64,000 nt of DNA from Arsukibacterium sp. UBA3155. Lineage in GTDB: Bacteria > Pseudomonadota > Gammaproteobacteria > Enterobacterales > Alteromonadaceae. The DNA lies in assembly GCA_002364615.1 (NCBI GenBank), contig DEYP01000023.1, positions 62,001-126,000 of the forward strand, given 5' to 3'. Position numbers and translations under genes: made by a program. The notes below the pieces were generated by a model, which did not search any database, was not told the DNA's origin, and saw nothing but the letters and a program-made list of their open reading frames with translations. This document shows positions 41,346-50,205 of the stretch, piece after piece. Numbering within the stretch: the first letter of the stretch is position 1; each line of letters opens with the position of its first letter.

Positions 41346-42962
41346 ATGTCTGTAGTAACTACTGAACCACATGATCATGATTCGCAGCACGACCATGAAC
41401 ATGACCACGAGCATCATGATCATAAACCGGGTGGTATAAAGCGCTGGCTTTATACCACCAACCACAAAGATATCGGCACCATGTACCTGGTGTTTGCGCT
41501 CATCATGTTTTTTATTGGTGGCACCATGGCGATGATCATCCGGCTGGAACTATTTCAGCCGGGTATGCAATTTGTCGAGCCACATTTCTTTAATCAGATG
41601 ACTACAGTACATGGCCTTATTATGGTATTCGGGGCAGTAATGCCTGCCTTTACCGGACTAGCCAACTGGATGATCCCCATGATGATTGGGGCGCCAGATA
41701 TGGCATTGCCCAGGATGAATAACTGGAGTTTCTGGATCCTGCCCTTTGCGTTCCTTATCCTGTTATTGTCGTTATTTATGCCAGGCGGCGGCCCCAGCTT
41801 CGGCTGGACCTTCTATGCCCCACTTTCCACTACATATAGCGGCGACAGCACAGCGCTGTTCGTGTTTTCTGTCCATATAATGGGTATATCGTCCATCATG
41901 GGTGCAATCAACGTTATTGTGACCATCTGGAATATGCGGGCCCCTGGCATGACCTGGATGAAGATGCCGCTGTTTGTCTGGACCTGGTTTATTACGGCAT
42001 TCTTGTTGATTATGGTTATGCCTGTACTGGCGGGTGTGGTCACCATGGTGCTGACAGACAAGTACTTTGGTACCAGCTTCTTTGATGCCGCCGGCGGCGG
42101 CGACCCGGTGCTGTTTCAACACATATTCTGGTTTTTCGGCCATCCCGAAGTGTACATTATGATTTTACCGGCGTTTGGTATTGTCTCGGCTATTATTCCC
42201 ACCTTTGCCCGGAAAAAGCTGTTTGGTTATGCCTCTATGGTCTATGCCACAGCCAGTATCGCTATCCTGTCATTCCTGGTGTGGGCACACCATATGTTTA
42301 CCACGGGTATGCCGGTATTCGCCACGCTGTTCTTTATGTACGCCACCATGCTGATTGCAGTGCCGACCGGGGTTAAAGTATTTAATTGGGTGGCAACAAT
42401 GTGGCGCGGGGCGATGACATTTGAAGTGCCAATGATGTTTGCCCTGGCCTTTATTGTGCTGTTTACCATTGGTGGCTTTTCTGGCCTGATGCTGGCGATA
42501 ACGCCGGCAGATTTCCAGTATCACGATACGTACTTTGTGGTAGCACATTTTCACTATGTATTAGTGACGGGCGCCATTTTCTCCATCGTGGCTGCGGTTT
42601 ATTACTGGTTGCCAAAATGGACCGGCAATATGTATGACGAAAGCCTCGGCCGCTGGCATTTCTGGTGCTCGTTGATTTCGGTCAACCTGTTGTTCTTTCC
42701 AATGCACTTTGTTGGCTTAGCCGGAATGCCGCGCCGGATCCCGGATTATGCGCTGCAATTTGCTGACTTTAATGCCTTTATTAGTATTGGTGGCTTCCTG
42801 TTCGGTTTATCGCAGCTAATTTTTGTCTGGGTATTGATTAAATGTGCCCGTGGCGGAGTGAAAGCAACCGATCAGGTATGGGAAGGAGCGGAAGGCCTGG
42901 AATGGGAAGTGCCATCGCCTGCGCCATATCATACCTTTGAAACACCACCGGTAATTAAGTAA
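41346..42962 (+). CDS. coxA: Cytochrome c oxidase subunit I
   Basis: 538 residues, twelve membrane helices. Heme and CuB ligands are recognisable in MTTVHGLIM, WFFGHPEVYIMILP, WAHHMFTTG and HDTYFVVAHFHYV. Unusual feature: residues 9-26 contain nine histidines alternating with Asp/Glu before the conserved KRWLYTTNHKDIG start. Two bases after coxB. Confidence 0.97.
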   Translation: MSVVTTEPHDHDSQHDHEHDHEHHDHKPGGIKRWLYTTNHKDIGTMYLVFALIMFFIGGTMAMIIRLELFQPGMQFVEPHFFNQMTTVHGLIMVFGAVMPAFTGLANWMIPMMIGAPDMALPRMNNWSFWILPFAFLILLLSLFMPGGGPSFGWTFYAPLSTTYSGDSTALFVFSVHIMGISSIMGAINVIVTIWNMRAPGMTWMKMPLFVWTWFITAFLLIMVMPVLAGVVTMVLTDKYFGTSFFDAAGGGDPVLFQHIFWFFGHPEVYIMILPAFGIVSAIIPTFARKKLFGYASMVYATASIAILSFLVWAHHMFTTGMPVFATLFFMYATMLIAVPTGVKVFNWVATMWRGAMTFEVPMMFALAFIVLFTIGGFSGLMLAITPADFQYHDTYFVVAHFHYVLVTGAIFSIVAAVYYWLPKWTGNMYDESLGRWHFWCSLISVNLLFFPMHFVGLAGMPRRIPDYALQFADFNAFISIGGFLFGLSQLIFVWVLIKCARGGVKATDQVWEGAEGLEWEVPSPAPYHTFETPPVIK

Positions 42963-42972
42963 GGAGTCGACC

Positions 42973-43530
42973 ATGGCGCAGAACAAACCGTTAATTGGCA
43001 AGCTGATCCTGATAGCTCTGGCAATGTTTGGCTTTGGCTTCGCTCTGGTCCCGCTTTATGACGTGTTTTGCGATTTAACCGGCATTAATGGTAAAACCGC
43101 GGCAGTAGCGGCAACAGGTGACAATGCAATTATTGATACCAGCCGGGTTATTACTATTGAGTTTCTGGCGCGGCCAAACAAAGATATGCCCTGGGTATTT
43201 AAACCCGAAGTTCAGACCATGACGGTACACCCAGGGGAAATTCATATTATGAATTATCTGGCTGAGAACCCGACTGGCCGGCTGATCGTCGGCCAGGCCG
43301 TACCGTCGGTTTCACCGGGCCAGGCAGCGCTGTATTTTAATAAAATTGAATGTTTTTGCTTTAGCCAGCAACAACTGGCTGGCGGTAAAAATATGCTGAT
43401 GCCGTTACAGTTTTATGTCGACCCGGCCCTGCCGGCTCAATTTAATACCATAACCCTGAATTACACCCTGTACGATGTCACTCAGGCCTGGACGGCACAG
43501 CAACCACAACAAGATATTATTGGGGAATAA
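42973..43530 (+). CDS. ctaG: Cytochrome c oxidase assembly protein CtaG (Cox11)
   Basis: 185 residues. One N-terminal membrane helix, then a periplasmic domain with the copper-binding IECFCFSQQ motif. Delivers copper to CuB of subunit I. Between coxA and coxC as usual. Confidence 0.96.
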   Translation: MAQNKPLIGKLILIALAMFGFGFALVPLYDVFCDLTGINGKTAAVAATGDNAIIDTSRVITIEFLARPNKDMPWVFKPEVQTMTVHPGEIHIMNYLAENPTGRLIVGQAVPSVSPGQAALYFNKIECFCFSQQQLAGGKNMLMPLQFYVDPALPAQFNTITLNYTLYDVTQAWTAQQPQQDIIGE

Positions 43531-43531
43531 G

Positions 43532-44413
43532 ATGACAACAAAAACCTACGAAAAATATTATGTTCCCGCTCAGAGTCCGTGGCCCATTGTGGGTGCGGTC
43601 GCGCTATTTTTTATTGCTTTTGGCGCAGGGCATCTGGTAATCGACATCAGTAATCAGCAAAGTGGTTTTGGTGGTTATTTACTGCTATTAGGCTTTGCCG
43701 TGCTGGTATTTATGCTGGTGGGTTGGTTTAGAAATGTGATTGACGAGTCGATGAGCGGCTTATACAGCGCCCAGATGGATCGCTCGTTTCGCCAGGGCAT
43801 GAGCTGGTTTATCGTCTCTGAAGTGATGTTCTTTATGGCCTTTTTCGGCGCGCTGTTTTACGGCCGGATGATTGCAATGCAATGGCTTGGTGGTTCGAGC
43901 AATAATGCGATGACCTTCGAACTGCTTTGGCCTGACTTCCAACCGGTATGGCCGTTACTTAAAACGCCTGGCGGTATTGAAACTCAGGCGATGCCATGGA
44001 CCGGATTACCGTTAATAAACACCGCGATTCTGGTGGTCTCTTCCATTACCTTACATTTTGCCCATACCGGCCTGGAACAGCAGAAACGCGGTCAGTTAAA
44101 GCTGATGTTATTACTGACGCTATTGTTAGGCGCGACGTTTTTAAGTCTGCAGGTTTATGAATACATTCATGCCTACCGGGACTTAGGGTTAAAACTAGAT
44201 TCCGGCTTTTACGGCAATACGTTTTTCTTACTGACCGGCTTTCACGGCCTGCACGTTACCCTGGGTGCTATCATTCTGTTGTTCGTGTTTTTCAGAGTGT
44301 TAAAAGGGCATTTTACCCCAGAGAAGCACTTTGCTTTTCAGGCTGCAGCCTGGTACTGGCACTTCGTTGACGTAGTGTGGATTTGTTTGTTCGTTATTGT
44401 TTATATGCTGTAA
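43532..44413 (+). CDS. coxC: Cytochrome c oxidase subunit III
   Basis: 293 residues from the ATG at 43532, immediately after the ctaG stop; the frame opens earlier only inside ctaG. Seven membrane helices; SEVMFFMAFFGALFYG, LTGFHGLHVTLGAIIL and AAWYWHFVDVVWICLF are family signatures. Confidence 0.96.
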   Translation: MTTKTYEKYYVPAQSPWPIVGAVALFFIAFGAGHLVIDISNQQSGFGGYLLLLGFAVLVFMLVGWFRNVIDESMSGLYSAQMDRSFRQGMSWFIVSEVMFFMAFFGALFYGRMIAMQWLGGSSNNAMTFELLWPDFQPVWPLLKTPGGIETQAMPWTGLPLINTAILVVSSITLHFAHTGLEQQKRGQLKLMLLLTLLLGATFLSLQVYEYIHAYRDLGLKLDSGFYGNTFFLLTGFHGLHVTLGAIILLFVFFRVLKGHFTPEKHFAFQAAAWYWHFVDVVWICLFVIVYML

Positions 44414-44422
44414 CCAGCGGTT

Positions 44423-44632
44423 TCAGTAAGGCCTGGGGTTGGGCGTTATCCAGCCCAGCGCCATAGCAAGCATAATAATTAATAATACTAACACTGATAA
44501 AAATACCCGACGCCCGAGAAAACGCGACATTTGTTTTTGTTCCGGATCGTTACGCAACATGACAATTCCGGCCCGGAATAAGTTGAAAACAATAAATAGT
44601 AGTAGTGCGATGATAACAAGTTTAAGCAACAT
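44423..44632 (-). CDS. DUF2909 family small membrane protein
   Basis: 69 residues from the ATG at 44632, preceded by GGAG/AAAGG. Two membrane helices (about 2-22 and 42-62) joined by a short polar loop. It lies on the opposite strand inside the oxidase operon between coxC and surf1, where DUF2909 genes are often found. Function unknown, presumed related to the oxidase. Confidence 0.75.
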   Translation of the reverse strand: MLLKLVIIALLLFIVFNLFRAGIVMLRNDPEQKQMSRFLGRRVFLSVLVLLIIMLAMALGWITPNPRPY

Positions 44633-44658
44633 CCTTTTTAATCTCCGGTTAGCCAATT

Positions 44659-45390
44659 ATGCGGTTTAAACTATTCGGCCGTCATTTTGGCATTCATAAA
44701 GTATGGTTGCTAATTACTGTGACGGCTTTTGTAATATTAAGCAAGCTCGGCTACTGGCAGCTGCAACGGGCAGAAGAAAAAGCAATTCAAATCAGTCAGC
44801 TCGAACAACTGCAGCAACAAGGCGCGTTAAACTGGCAACAACTTACTGTGCTTGCGGCAAACGAGGCCGACGGCGTTCTGTTTTCCGGTCAGGGACGCTG
44901 GCTTGAACCCTATGTCTGGTTGCTGGATAACCAGATTGTAGAGGGTAAAGTTGGCTACGATGTGATAATTCCGGTCCAACACACTACTGCCAGCCCATTA
45001 CTACTGGTTAATCTGGGCTGGGTAGCCGGCGGCAGCGATCGCTCTGTATTTCCTGAACTGGCGATTCCGCAGCAGCTTGCATTGCACGGACTTATTCGTA
45101 GCGAAGTAGGGGGGTTCAGACTAGGTGCCAACACAGAAAAAGACGGGTGGCCACAACGTATTCAGCAACCTGAGTTGGAGCAAATGGTAGCGCAGTTGCC
45201 GCAAAGCGGATTGCCCTTTATGTTATTTCAGCAGGGTGACAGTCCGTTTCTGCCCCACTACAACGCGGTGGTTATGCCGCCAGAAAAACATCATGGTTAC
45301 GCCTTTCAATGGTTTATGCTGGCAATCGCCGTAGTAGCAGTGGCGATTGCTGCTGCGCGGCGCAGCGGGAGTGAAAATGAACAAAAATAA
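44659..45390 (+). CDS. SURF1 family cytochrome oxidase assembly protein
   Basis: 243 residues. Membrane helices at about 12-30 and 217-235 flank a periplasmic domain; LSKLGYWQLQRAEEK and PLLLVNLGWVAGG are typical of SURF1, and the C-terminal HHGYAFQWFMLAIAVV is the family end. Helps insert heme into subunit I. Confidence 0.93.
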   Translation: MRFKLFGRHFGIHKVWLLITVTAFVILSKLGYWQLQRAEEKAIQISQLEQLQQQGALNWQQLTVLAANEADGVLFSGQGRWLEPYVWLLDNQIVEGKVGYDVIIPVQHTTASPLLLVNLGWVAGGSDRSVFPELAIPQQLALHGLIRSEVGGFRLGANTEKDGWPQRIQQPELEQMVAQLPQSGLPFMLFQQGDSPFLPHYNAVVMPPEKHHGYAFQWFMLAIAVVAVAIAAARRSGSENEQK

Positions 45391-45892
45391 ATTTATGCTA
45401 CTTTTTGTTTTATGTTGTGTTCTGCCTTTGGCGGGCGCAAAACTGGTGCTTGAAATGGGCTGGTTTAATCCGGGTTCATCCAGCAAAGGAGAGTGGTTAC
45501 AGCAGGAAATTTTTCTGCTTAATGATATTACTGGCGAGAAAAAGCATTGGCGAATTGTGTTGTTATCCGACTCTCCTTGTCAGCAGCGCTGTCAGAATGC
45601 GTTGCATACTGTAAAACAACTTTATATTGGTTTGGGGCGAAAACAGGAGCAGGTTCAGCCGGTGGTTTTAGGATCACTGCATCAACCTGAGCTTTACCCT
45701 ATGTTCGATATTCAACAGGCCATACCCGCAAATACTGAAGCACTGCAGCAGCAAATTTTACTGGTTGACCAAAAAGGCCTGGTGCTTCTGAGCTATCCGA
45801 TGCCAGAGCAAGACGAGCAAATGGCGGAAATTGCCCGCAATATCCGCTACGACTTATTAAAACTGTTAAATTATGACAGGACCAGTGTATGA
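45377..45892 (+). CDS. Membrane-anchored SCO-like CxxxC protein
   Basis: 171 residues from the ATG at 45377, overlapping the SURF1 gene by 14 bases. One N-terminal membrane helix (about 5-23), then a thioredoxin-like layout with SDSPCQQRCQNAL: Cys68 and Cys72 in the same CxxxC spacing as SCO1 copper sites (WRIVLLSDSPC strand-loop). The distal SCO histidine is not obvious. Between surf1 and ctaA, so probably a copper or thiol chaperone for the oxidase. Family name unknown to me. Confidence 0.75.
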   Translation: MNKNKFMLLFVLCCVLPLAGAKLVLEMGWFNPGSSSKGEWLQQEIFLLNDITGEKKHWRIVLLSDSPCQQRCQNALHTVKQLYIGLGRKQEQVQPVVLGSLHQPELYPMFDIQQAIPANTEALQQQILLVDQKGLVLLSYPMPEQDEQMAEIARNIRYDLLKLLNYDRTSV

Positions 45893-46884
45893 CCAGACAT
45901 AAATGGTTAGTATCCGTTACCTTGCTGCTGACGATGGTAGTGATTATTTATGGGGCTTTTACCCGCTTAACGGACGCGGGATTAGGGTGCCCTGATTGGC
46001 CGGGCTGTTATGGTTTCTTAAAGGTACCCGAGAAGCCTGAGAGCATCGCTTTGGCGGCGGAGGCATTTCCTGATCGGCCGTTAGAGCCTCATAAAGCATG
46101 GAATGAAATGATCCATCGCTATCTGGCTGGCACGCTGGGTTTATTAATTGCGGCTATATTTATTTCCAGCTTTTTCAGTAAAGTTCGTCAACCACGGACA
46201 CTTCCTACCATATTGTTGCTGCTGGTAATTTGTCAGGCGGCATTGGGTGCCTGGACTGTTACCATGAGCTTATTACCGATAGTGGTGCTGGCGCATTTGT
46301 TAGGAGGGTTTACCCTCTATTGCCTGCTGGCGTTATACTGGATGCAGTTGTCACCGGGTTTAAGACGGGCGGAGCCGGTATTAAACACCTTAAAGCCACT
46401 GGCCGTAGGCGCTGCGCTAATAGTGATGATCCAAATAGGGCTTGGTGGCTGGACTGCGGCTAATTATGCCGCCTTAGCCTGCATAGAGTTGCCGGTTTGC
46501 GAGGCAGGCTGGTTAAGCCGGTTGGCGCTAGACGAAGCCTTTGATTTACATCTGGGATATAGTGATTATGAGTATGGGGTGATGTCTGCAGAAGCCCGCC
46601 AGACGGTACATGTATTTCATCGGATCGGCGCCTTTATTACACTCGGCATTGTTAGCTGGTTTGCAGTACGGTTGTATCAGCGGGCCCGGACAAACGTTAT
46701 GCAGAATTTTGCCCTGGCCATTGGCGTAGTATTGTTGTTGCAATTTATACTGGGTCTGTTAAATGTGGTGTTGCATTTGCCTCTGGTAAACGCCGTGGCA
46801 CACAATTTTGTTGGTGCGAACTTACTGATGCTCATGATAGTGGTGGTGTATCAGTTGTACCGCCCGGTTGGGAAGGAGGCATAA
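45889..46884 (+). CDS. ctaA: Heme A synthase
   Basis: 331 residues, about eight membrane helices. FTRLTDAGLGCPDWPGCYG at the N-terminus and WNEMIHRYLAGTLGLLI and VHVFHRIGAFITLG carry the conserved heme-ligand histidines. Oxidises heme O to heme A. Overlaps its upstream neighbour by 4 bases. Confidence 0.96.
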   Translation: MTRHKWLVSVTLLLTMVVIIYGAFTRLTDAGLGCPDWPGCYGFLKVPEKPESIALAAEAFPDRPLEPHKAWNEMIHRYLAGTLGLLIAAIFISSFFSKVRQPRTLPTILLLLVICQAALGAWTVTMSLLPIVVLAHLLGGFTLYCLLALYWMQLSPGLRRAEPVLNTLKPLAVGAALIVMIQIGLGGWTAANYAALACIELPVCEAGWLSRLALDEAFDLHLGYSDYEYGVMSAEARQTVHVFHRIGAFITLGIVSWFAVRLYQRARTNVMQNFALAIGVVLLLQFILGLLNVVLHLPLVNAVAHNFVGANLLMLMIVVVYQLYRPVGKEA

Positions 46885-47796
46885 ATGGCAACGATAACAG
46901 CAAGCCGTCATAGTATTTCACGCTGGCGCGATTACCTGGAACTGACTAAGCCTAAAGTCGTCGCGTTGCTGGTACTGACAGCCTGGGTAGGTATGATGCT
47001 AGCCTCCACGGGCCTACCTGATATCGCGGTAGTGGTTTTTGCTACCATCGGCATTGGCCTGTTATCCGGCGCTGCGGCTGCGCTTAATCATGTGGTAGAC
47101 CAGCGTATTGATGCCCAGATGGCCAGGACCCATAGCCGGCCTGTAGCGAAAGGGCGGGTAAGTTCTCAGCAAGCGATCGCCTTTGCCTGTGCGCTGGCTG
47201 CAACCGGTTTTGTATTACTTTATCTGGGGGTTAACCCACTCACTGCCTGGCTAACCCTGCTTAGTTTGTTTGGTTACGCGGTGGTCTATACCATGTTTTT
47301 AAAACGGGCCACCCCACAAAATATTGTGATTGGTGGTCTGGCAGGGGCGATGCCTCCGTTATTGGGCTGGACAGCAGTTTCGGGTGAAATACATGGCTAT
47401 GCATTACTGTTAGTGATGATTATTTTTGCCTGGACACCACCGCATTTCTGGGCGCTGGCTATTCATCGCCGGGATGATTACGCTAAAGTAAATATGCCGA
47501 TGCTGCCGGTTACGCACGGTATTGAATACACCAAAAGTGCTATTTTGCTTTATACCGTGCTGCTGTGCCTGGTGTGTCTGCTGCCATATATTGTTGGTAT
47601 GACTGGTGCGGTATATTTACTGGGTAGTACCCTGCTTAATTTACGGTTTTTACAATATGCCTGGAAATTAAAATTTAATGCTGACGCTAAAACAGCAATG
47701 GACACCTTTAAGTTTTCCATTGTTCATTTAATGGTGCTGTTTTTAGTGTTGCTGCTTGATCATTATTTTAAGGTATCACCTTTTTATGCTTCGTAA
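46885..47796 (+). CDS. cyoE: Protoheme IX farnesyltransferase (heme O synthase)
   Basis: 303 residues, UbiA-type prenyltransferase with about nine helices. [19 protein letters not shown] is the diphosphate/Mg-binding motif and [17 protein letters not shown] the second signature. Directly follows ctaA without spacing. Also called ctaB. Confidence 0.96.
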   Translation: MATITASRHSISRWRDYLELTKPKVVALLVLTAWVGMMLASTGLPDIAVVVFATIGIGLLSGAAAALNHVVDQRIDAQMARTHSRPVAKGRVSSQQAIAFACALAATGFVLLYLGVNPLTAWLTLLSLFGYAVVYTMFLKRATPQNIVIGGLAGAMPPLLGWTAVSGEIHGYALLLVMIIFAWTPPHFWALAIHRRDDYAKVNMPMLPVTHGIEYTKSAILLYTVLLCLVCLLPYIVGMTGAVYLLGSTLLNLRFLQYAWKLKFNADAKTAMDTFKFSIVHLMVLFLVLLLDHYFKVSPFYAS

Positions 47797-48427
47797 TTTA
47801 ATTGTTTTAATGTTGTCTGCTGCTGCCGTGGTAGCCGGCGCCATGCTGTATTTGCTGTGGCAGCATCAGCCATTACCGCAGCAGGCACTGGTGTATCCGC
47901 AACCTCGCAATCTGTCGGAATTTACCCTGATAGACCAGAAAAATCAGCGCCGTGGCCGAGAAGATTTAATGGGAAAATGGACCCTGGCGTTTGTCGGCTA
48001 TACCTATTGTCCGGATATTTGCCCGCTAACACTCGCCAAGCTGGCCGGAGTGCAAGCAGAGTTGGCAGCCACTCTGGAGCAGCCACTGCAAATTTGGTTT
48101 ATTTCGGTTGACCCACAGCGCGACACCCCAGAGCAGTTGCAGCAATACGTCGAGTATTTTAAACAACCTGCTTTAAGTGGGTTAACGGCGGGCCACGATC
48201 AGCTGTTTCCATTTGTACGTGAGCTGGGGTTAATGTATGCCATGAGTAGCACCACTGCGCAGGACTATCTGGTAGATCACAGTGCTTCAGTCGTATTAAT
48301 TAACCCGCAGGGCCAGGTTGCAGCGATGTTTAAACCCGATATGGCACCGGGTGAAGTGCCACTGGTTAACCGTGAACAACTACTGGCTGACTTCCCGTTA
48401 GTTCTGAATCAGCTGCAACAGCGCTAG
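47786..48427 (+). CDS. SCO1/SenC copper chaperone
   Basis: 213 residues from the ATG at 47786, overlapping cyoE by 11 bases. One N-terminal helix, then the thioredoxin-like domain with copper-binding YCPDICPLT (Cys75, Cys79) and the distal His in YLVDHSASV. Metallates CuA of subunit II. Last gene of the oxidase operon; converges on the deacetylase gene with a 4-base overlap. Confidence 0.95.
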   Translation: MLRNLIVLMLSAAAVVAGAMLYLLWQHQPLPQQALVYPQPRNLSEFTLIDQKNQRRGREDLMGKWTLAFVGYTYCPDICPLTLAKLAGVQAELAATLEQPLQIWFISVDPQRDTPEQLQQYVEYFKQPALSGLTAGHDQLFPFVRELGLMYAMSSTTAQDYLVDHSASVVLINPQGQVAAMFKPDMAPGEVPLVNREQLLADFPLVLNQLQQR

Positions 48428-49440
48428 TTTAGCCAAGGCTGCGAATACCAGTAAAAGTATCCCTTTTTAGTCAGTGACGGTGCGGTGCAATTGTAGCGGC
48501 TTCGGCCGCGATTCAGCGGCTTGCTGGCGGTAACTTCGAAGGTATTTTCATTTAACCATTCAGGTTCAAGTACCTCGGTACCGGCGTAGCAGCGGAACTG
48601 GCCGGGCAGAAAGTCGCTAACTTTTAGTTGCAGGCGTAAGGTGGGTGGGTTATCACTTACTTGCTGATCAGCGGATAGATAGTGAGTGATATTAAAAGCT
48701 AAAGTACGTAATTTCTGGCCAAGATTGGCTAAATCGGCATACTGCCCCGCCGCGGGATAGCGTGGGATCCTGCTGAGCTTAGTAGCGGCACCGATGGCAC
48801 CGGACTGCTGGCCAATACCGATAAAGCCTAATGCTTCAACCAGAGTTTCCAGTTCGCTATTAAATTCGCCATACGGGTATGCCAGCCATTTATGGCTCTG
48901 ACCGGTTTCAGTCAGAATTCTGCGCTCAGCCTCTAAAATGTTCTGCTTGATCCGACTATGCCAGTCTACTTTGCTTTCCCCAGGTTGCAGCTGCGTCATA
49001 TGCTCATGGTTCATTGAATGATTAGCAACCAGCACGCCGTCAGCCGCCATTGCTCTTACCTGATCCCAGCTCAGCACCGGACCAACCCGGTTATCGATAC
49101 TGCCGGGGCTGATAAAAATAGTATAGGGGAAGCCAAACTCCATCAGGATCGGATGGGCAGTGGTGTAGTTATTTTCAAAGCTGTCATCAAAGGTGATAAC
49201 CACTGCATTATCGGCAATGGGCAGATTGCTCCGCAGCTGGTTAATCAGGACATCCAGAGCGATAACCTGGAAATCATTATCTTTGAAATACTGCAGGTGC
49301 TGACGCAGTTCATCCGCGGTAACACTGCTTACCCGCGGAGTGTCATCGGCAACATGATGATATATGAGCATAACCGCAGCCTTAGCCGGGAGTACGAGAA
49401 TAAGACTAAAAACAACCGCAAATAACATAACGATACGCAT
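48424..49440 (-). CDS. Exported polysaccharide deacetylase family protein
   Basis: 338 residues. Signal peptide (to about residue 21), NodB domain with VITFDDSFENN (catalytic/metal Asp pair), HSMNHEHM (metal His pair) and AYPYGEFN. C-terminal 90 residues form an extra domain of unknown kind. Probably acts on a cell-surface or external N-acetylated polysaccharide. Confidence 0.88.
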   Translation of the reverse strand: MRIVMLFAVVFSLILVLPAKAAVMLIYHHVADDTPRVSSVTADELRQHLQYFKDNDFQVIALDVLINQLRSNLPIADNAVVITFDDSFENNYTTAHPILMEFGFPYTIFISPGSIDNRVGPVLSWDQVRAMAADGVLVANHSMNHEHMTQLQPGESKVDWHSRIKQNILEAERRILTETGQSHKWLAYPYGEFNSELETLVEALGFIGIGQQSGAIGAATKLSRIPRYPAAGQYADLANLGQKLRTLAFNITHYLSADQQVSDNPPTLRLQLKVSDFLPGQFRCYAGTEVLEPEWLNENTFEVTASKPLNRGRSRYNCTAPSLTKKGYFYWYSQPWLN

Positions 49441-49497
49441 AAAAAACCCCGGAAAATAAACTTAACCAGGGTCGTTATATCATAAACCGCTGGTGGC

Positions 49498-50076
49498 TTA
49501 GTAGTAAGAGTGCTCACCACGCTGGTGTTCGGTAATGTCACGAACCCCATTTAACTCACCGCTGAAACGGGTCAGTAGTTCTTTTTCAATACCTTCTTTC
49601 AAGGTGAGATCAACCTGCGAGCAACCATTACATCCACCACCGAATTGCAACACGGCGACGCCGTCGTTAGTTAATTCCATTACGGATACCCGGCCACCAT
49701 GATTGGCCAGTTGTGGATTAATCTCAGCGTCAATAACATATTGCACCCGTTCCATTAGTGGCGCGTTGTCGTTTACCTTGCGTACTTTGGCGTTCGGCGC
49801 TTTTAAGGTCAGTTGTGATCCCATTTGATCGGTCACAAAATCAATTTCTGCATCAACTAAAAACGGTTTGCTTTCTGCGTCAACTACCGCATTAAAGCCA
49901 GTAAATTCGATTTGAATGTCGGTATCTTCAACGGCATCAGCCGGACAATAAGATACGCCACACTCCGCCTGAGCCGTGCCAGGGTTAACGACAAACACCC
50001 GGATGCTGGTACCGGCAGCTTGTTTTTCCAGCAGCTTTGCAAAATGGGCTTGCGCCTGTTCTGAAATAGAAATCAT
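49498..50076 (-). CDS. nfuA: Fe-S biogenesis protein NfuA
   Basis: 192 residues. N-terminal degenerate A-type scaffold domain and C-terminal Nfu domain with [10 protein letters not shown] (Cys149, Cys152). Carries a 4Fe-4S cluster to targets under stress. Confidence 0.96.
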   Translation of the reverse strand: MISISEQAQAHFAKLLEKQAAGTSIRVFVVNPGTAQAECGVSYCPADAVEDTDIQIEFTGFNAVVDAESKPFLVDAEIDFVTDQMGSQLTLKAPNAKVRKVNDNAPLMERVQYVIDAEINPQLANHGGRVSVMELTNDGVAVLQFGGGCNGCSQVDLTLKEGIEKELLTRFSGELNGVRDITEHQRGEHSYY

Positions 50077-50205
50077 CTTAGTACCTGACTAAATTACTAG
50101 GTTAATGGCTATCATACTCTGAGTCTGGCGCTGATGCCAGCCCTGCTTGAGTTTTGCTGTACTTTCTGGCTAACTGGGCGCGCAAAAAAATTAAAGGAAA
50201 CAGGC

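Noticed and set aside
45377-45892. Assigning the CxxxC protein as a second SCO1
   Set aside because: Length and missing distal histidine do not support full SCO identity; kept only as SCO-like.
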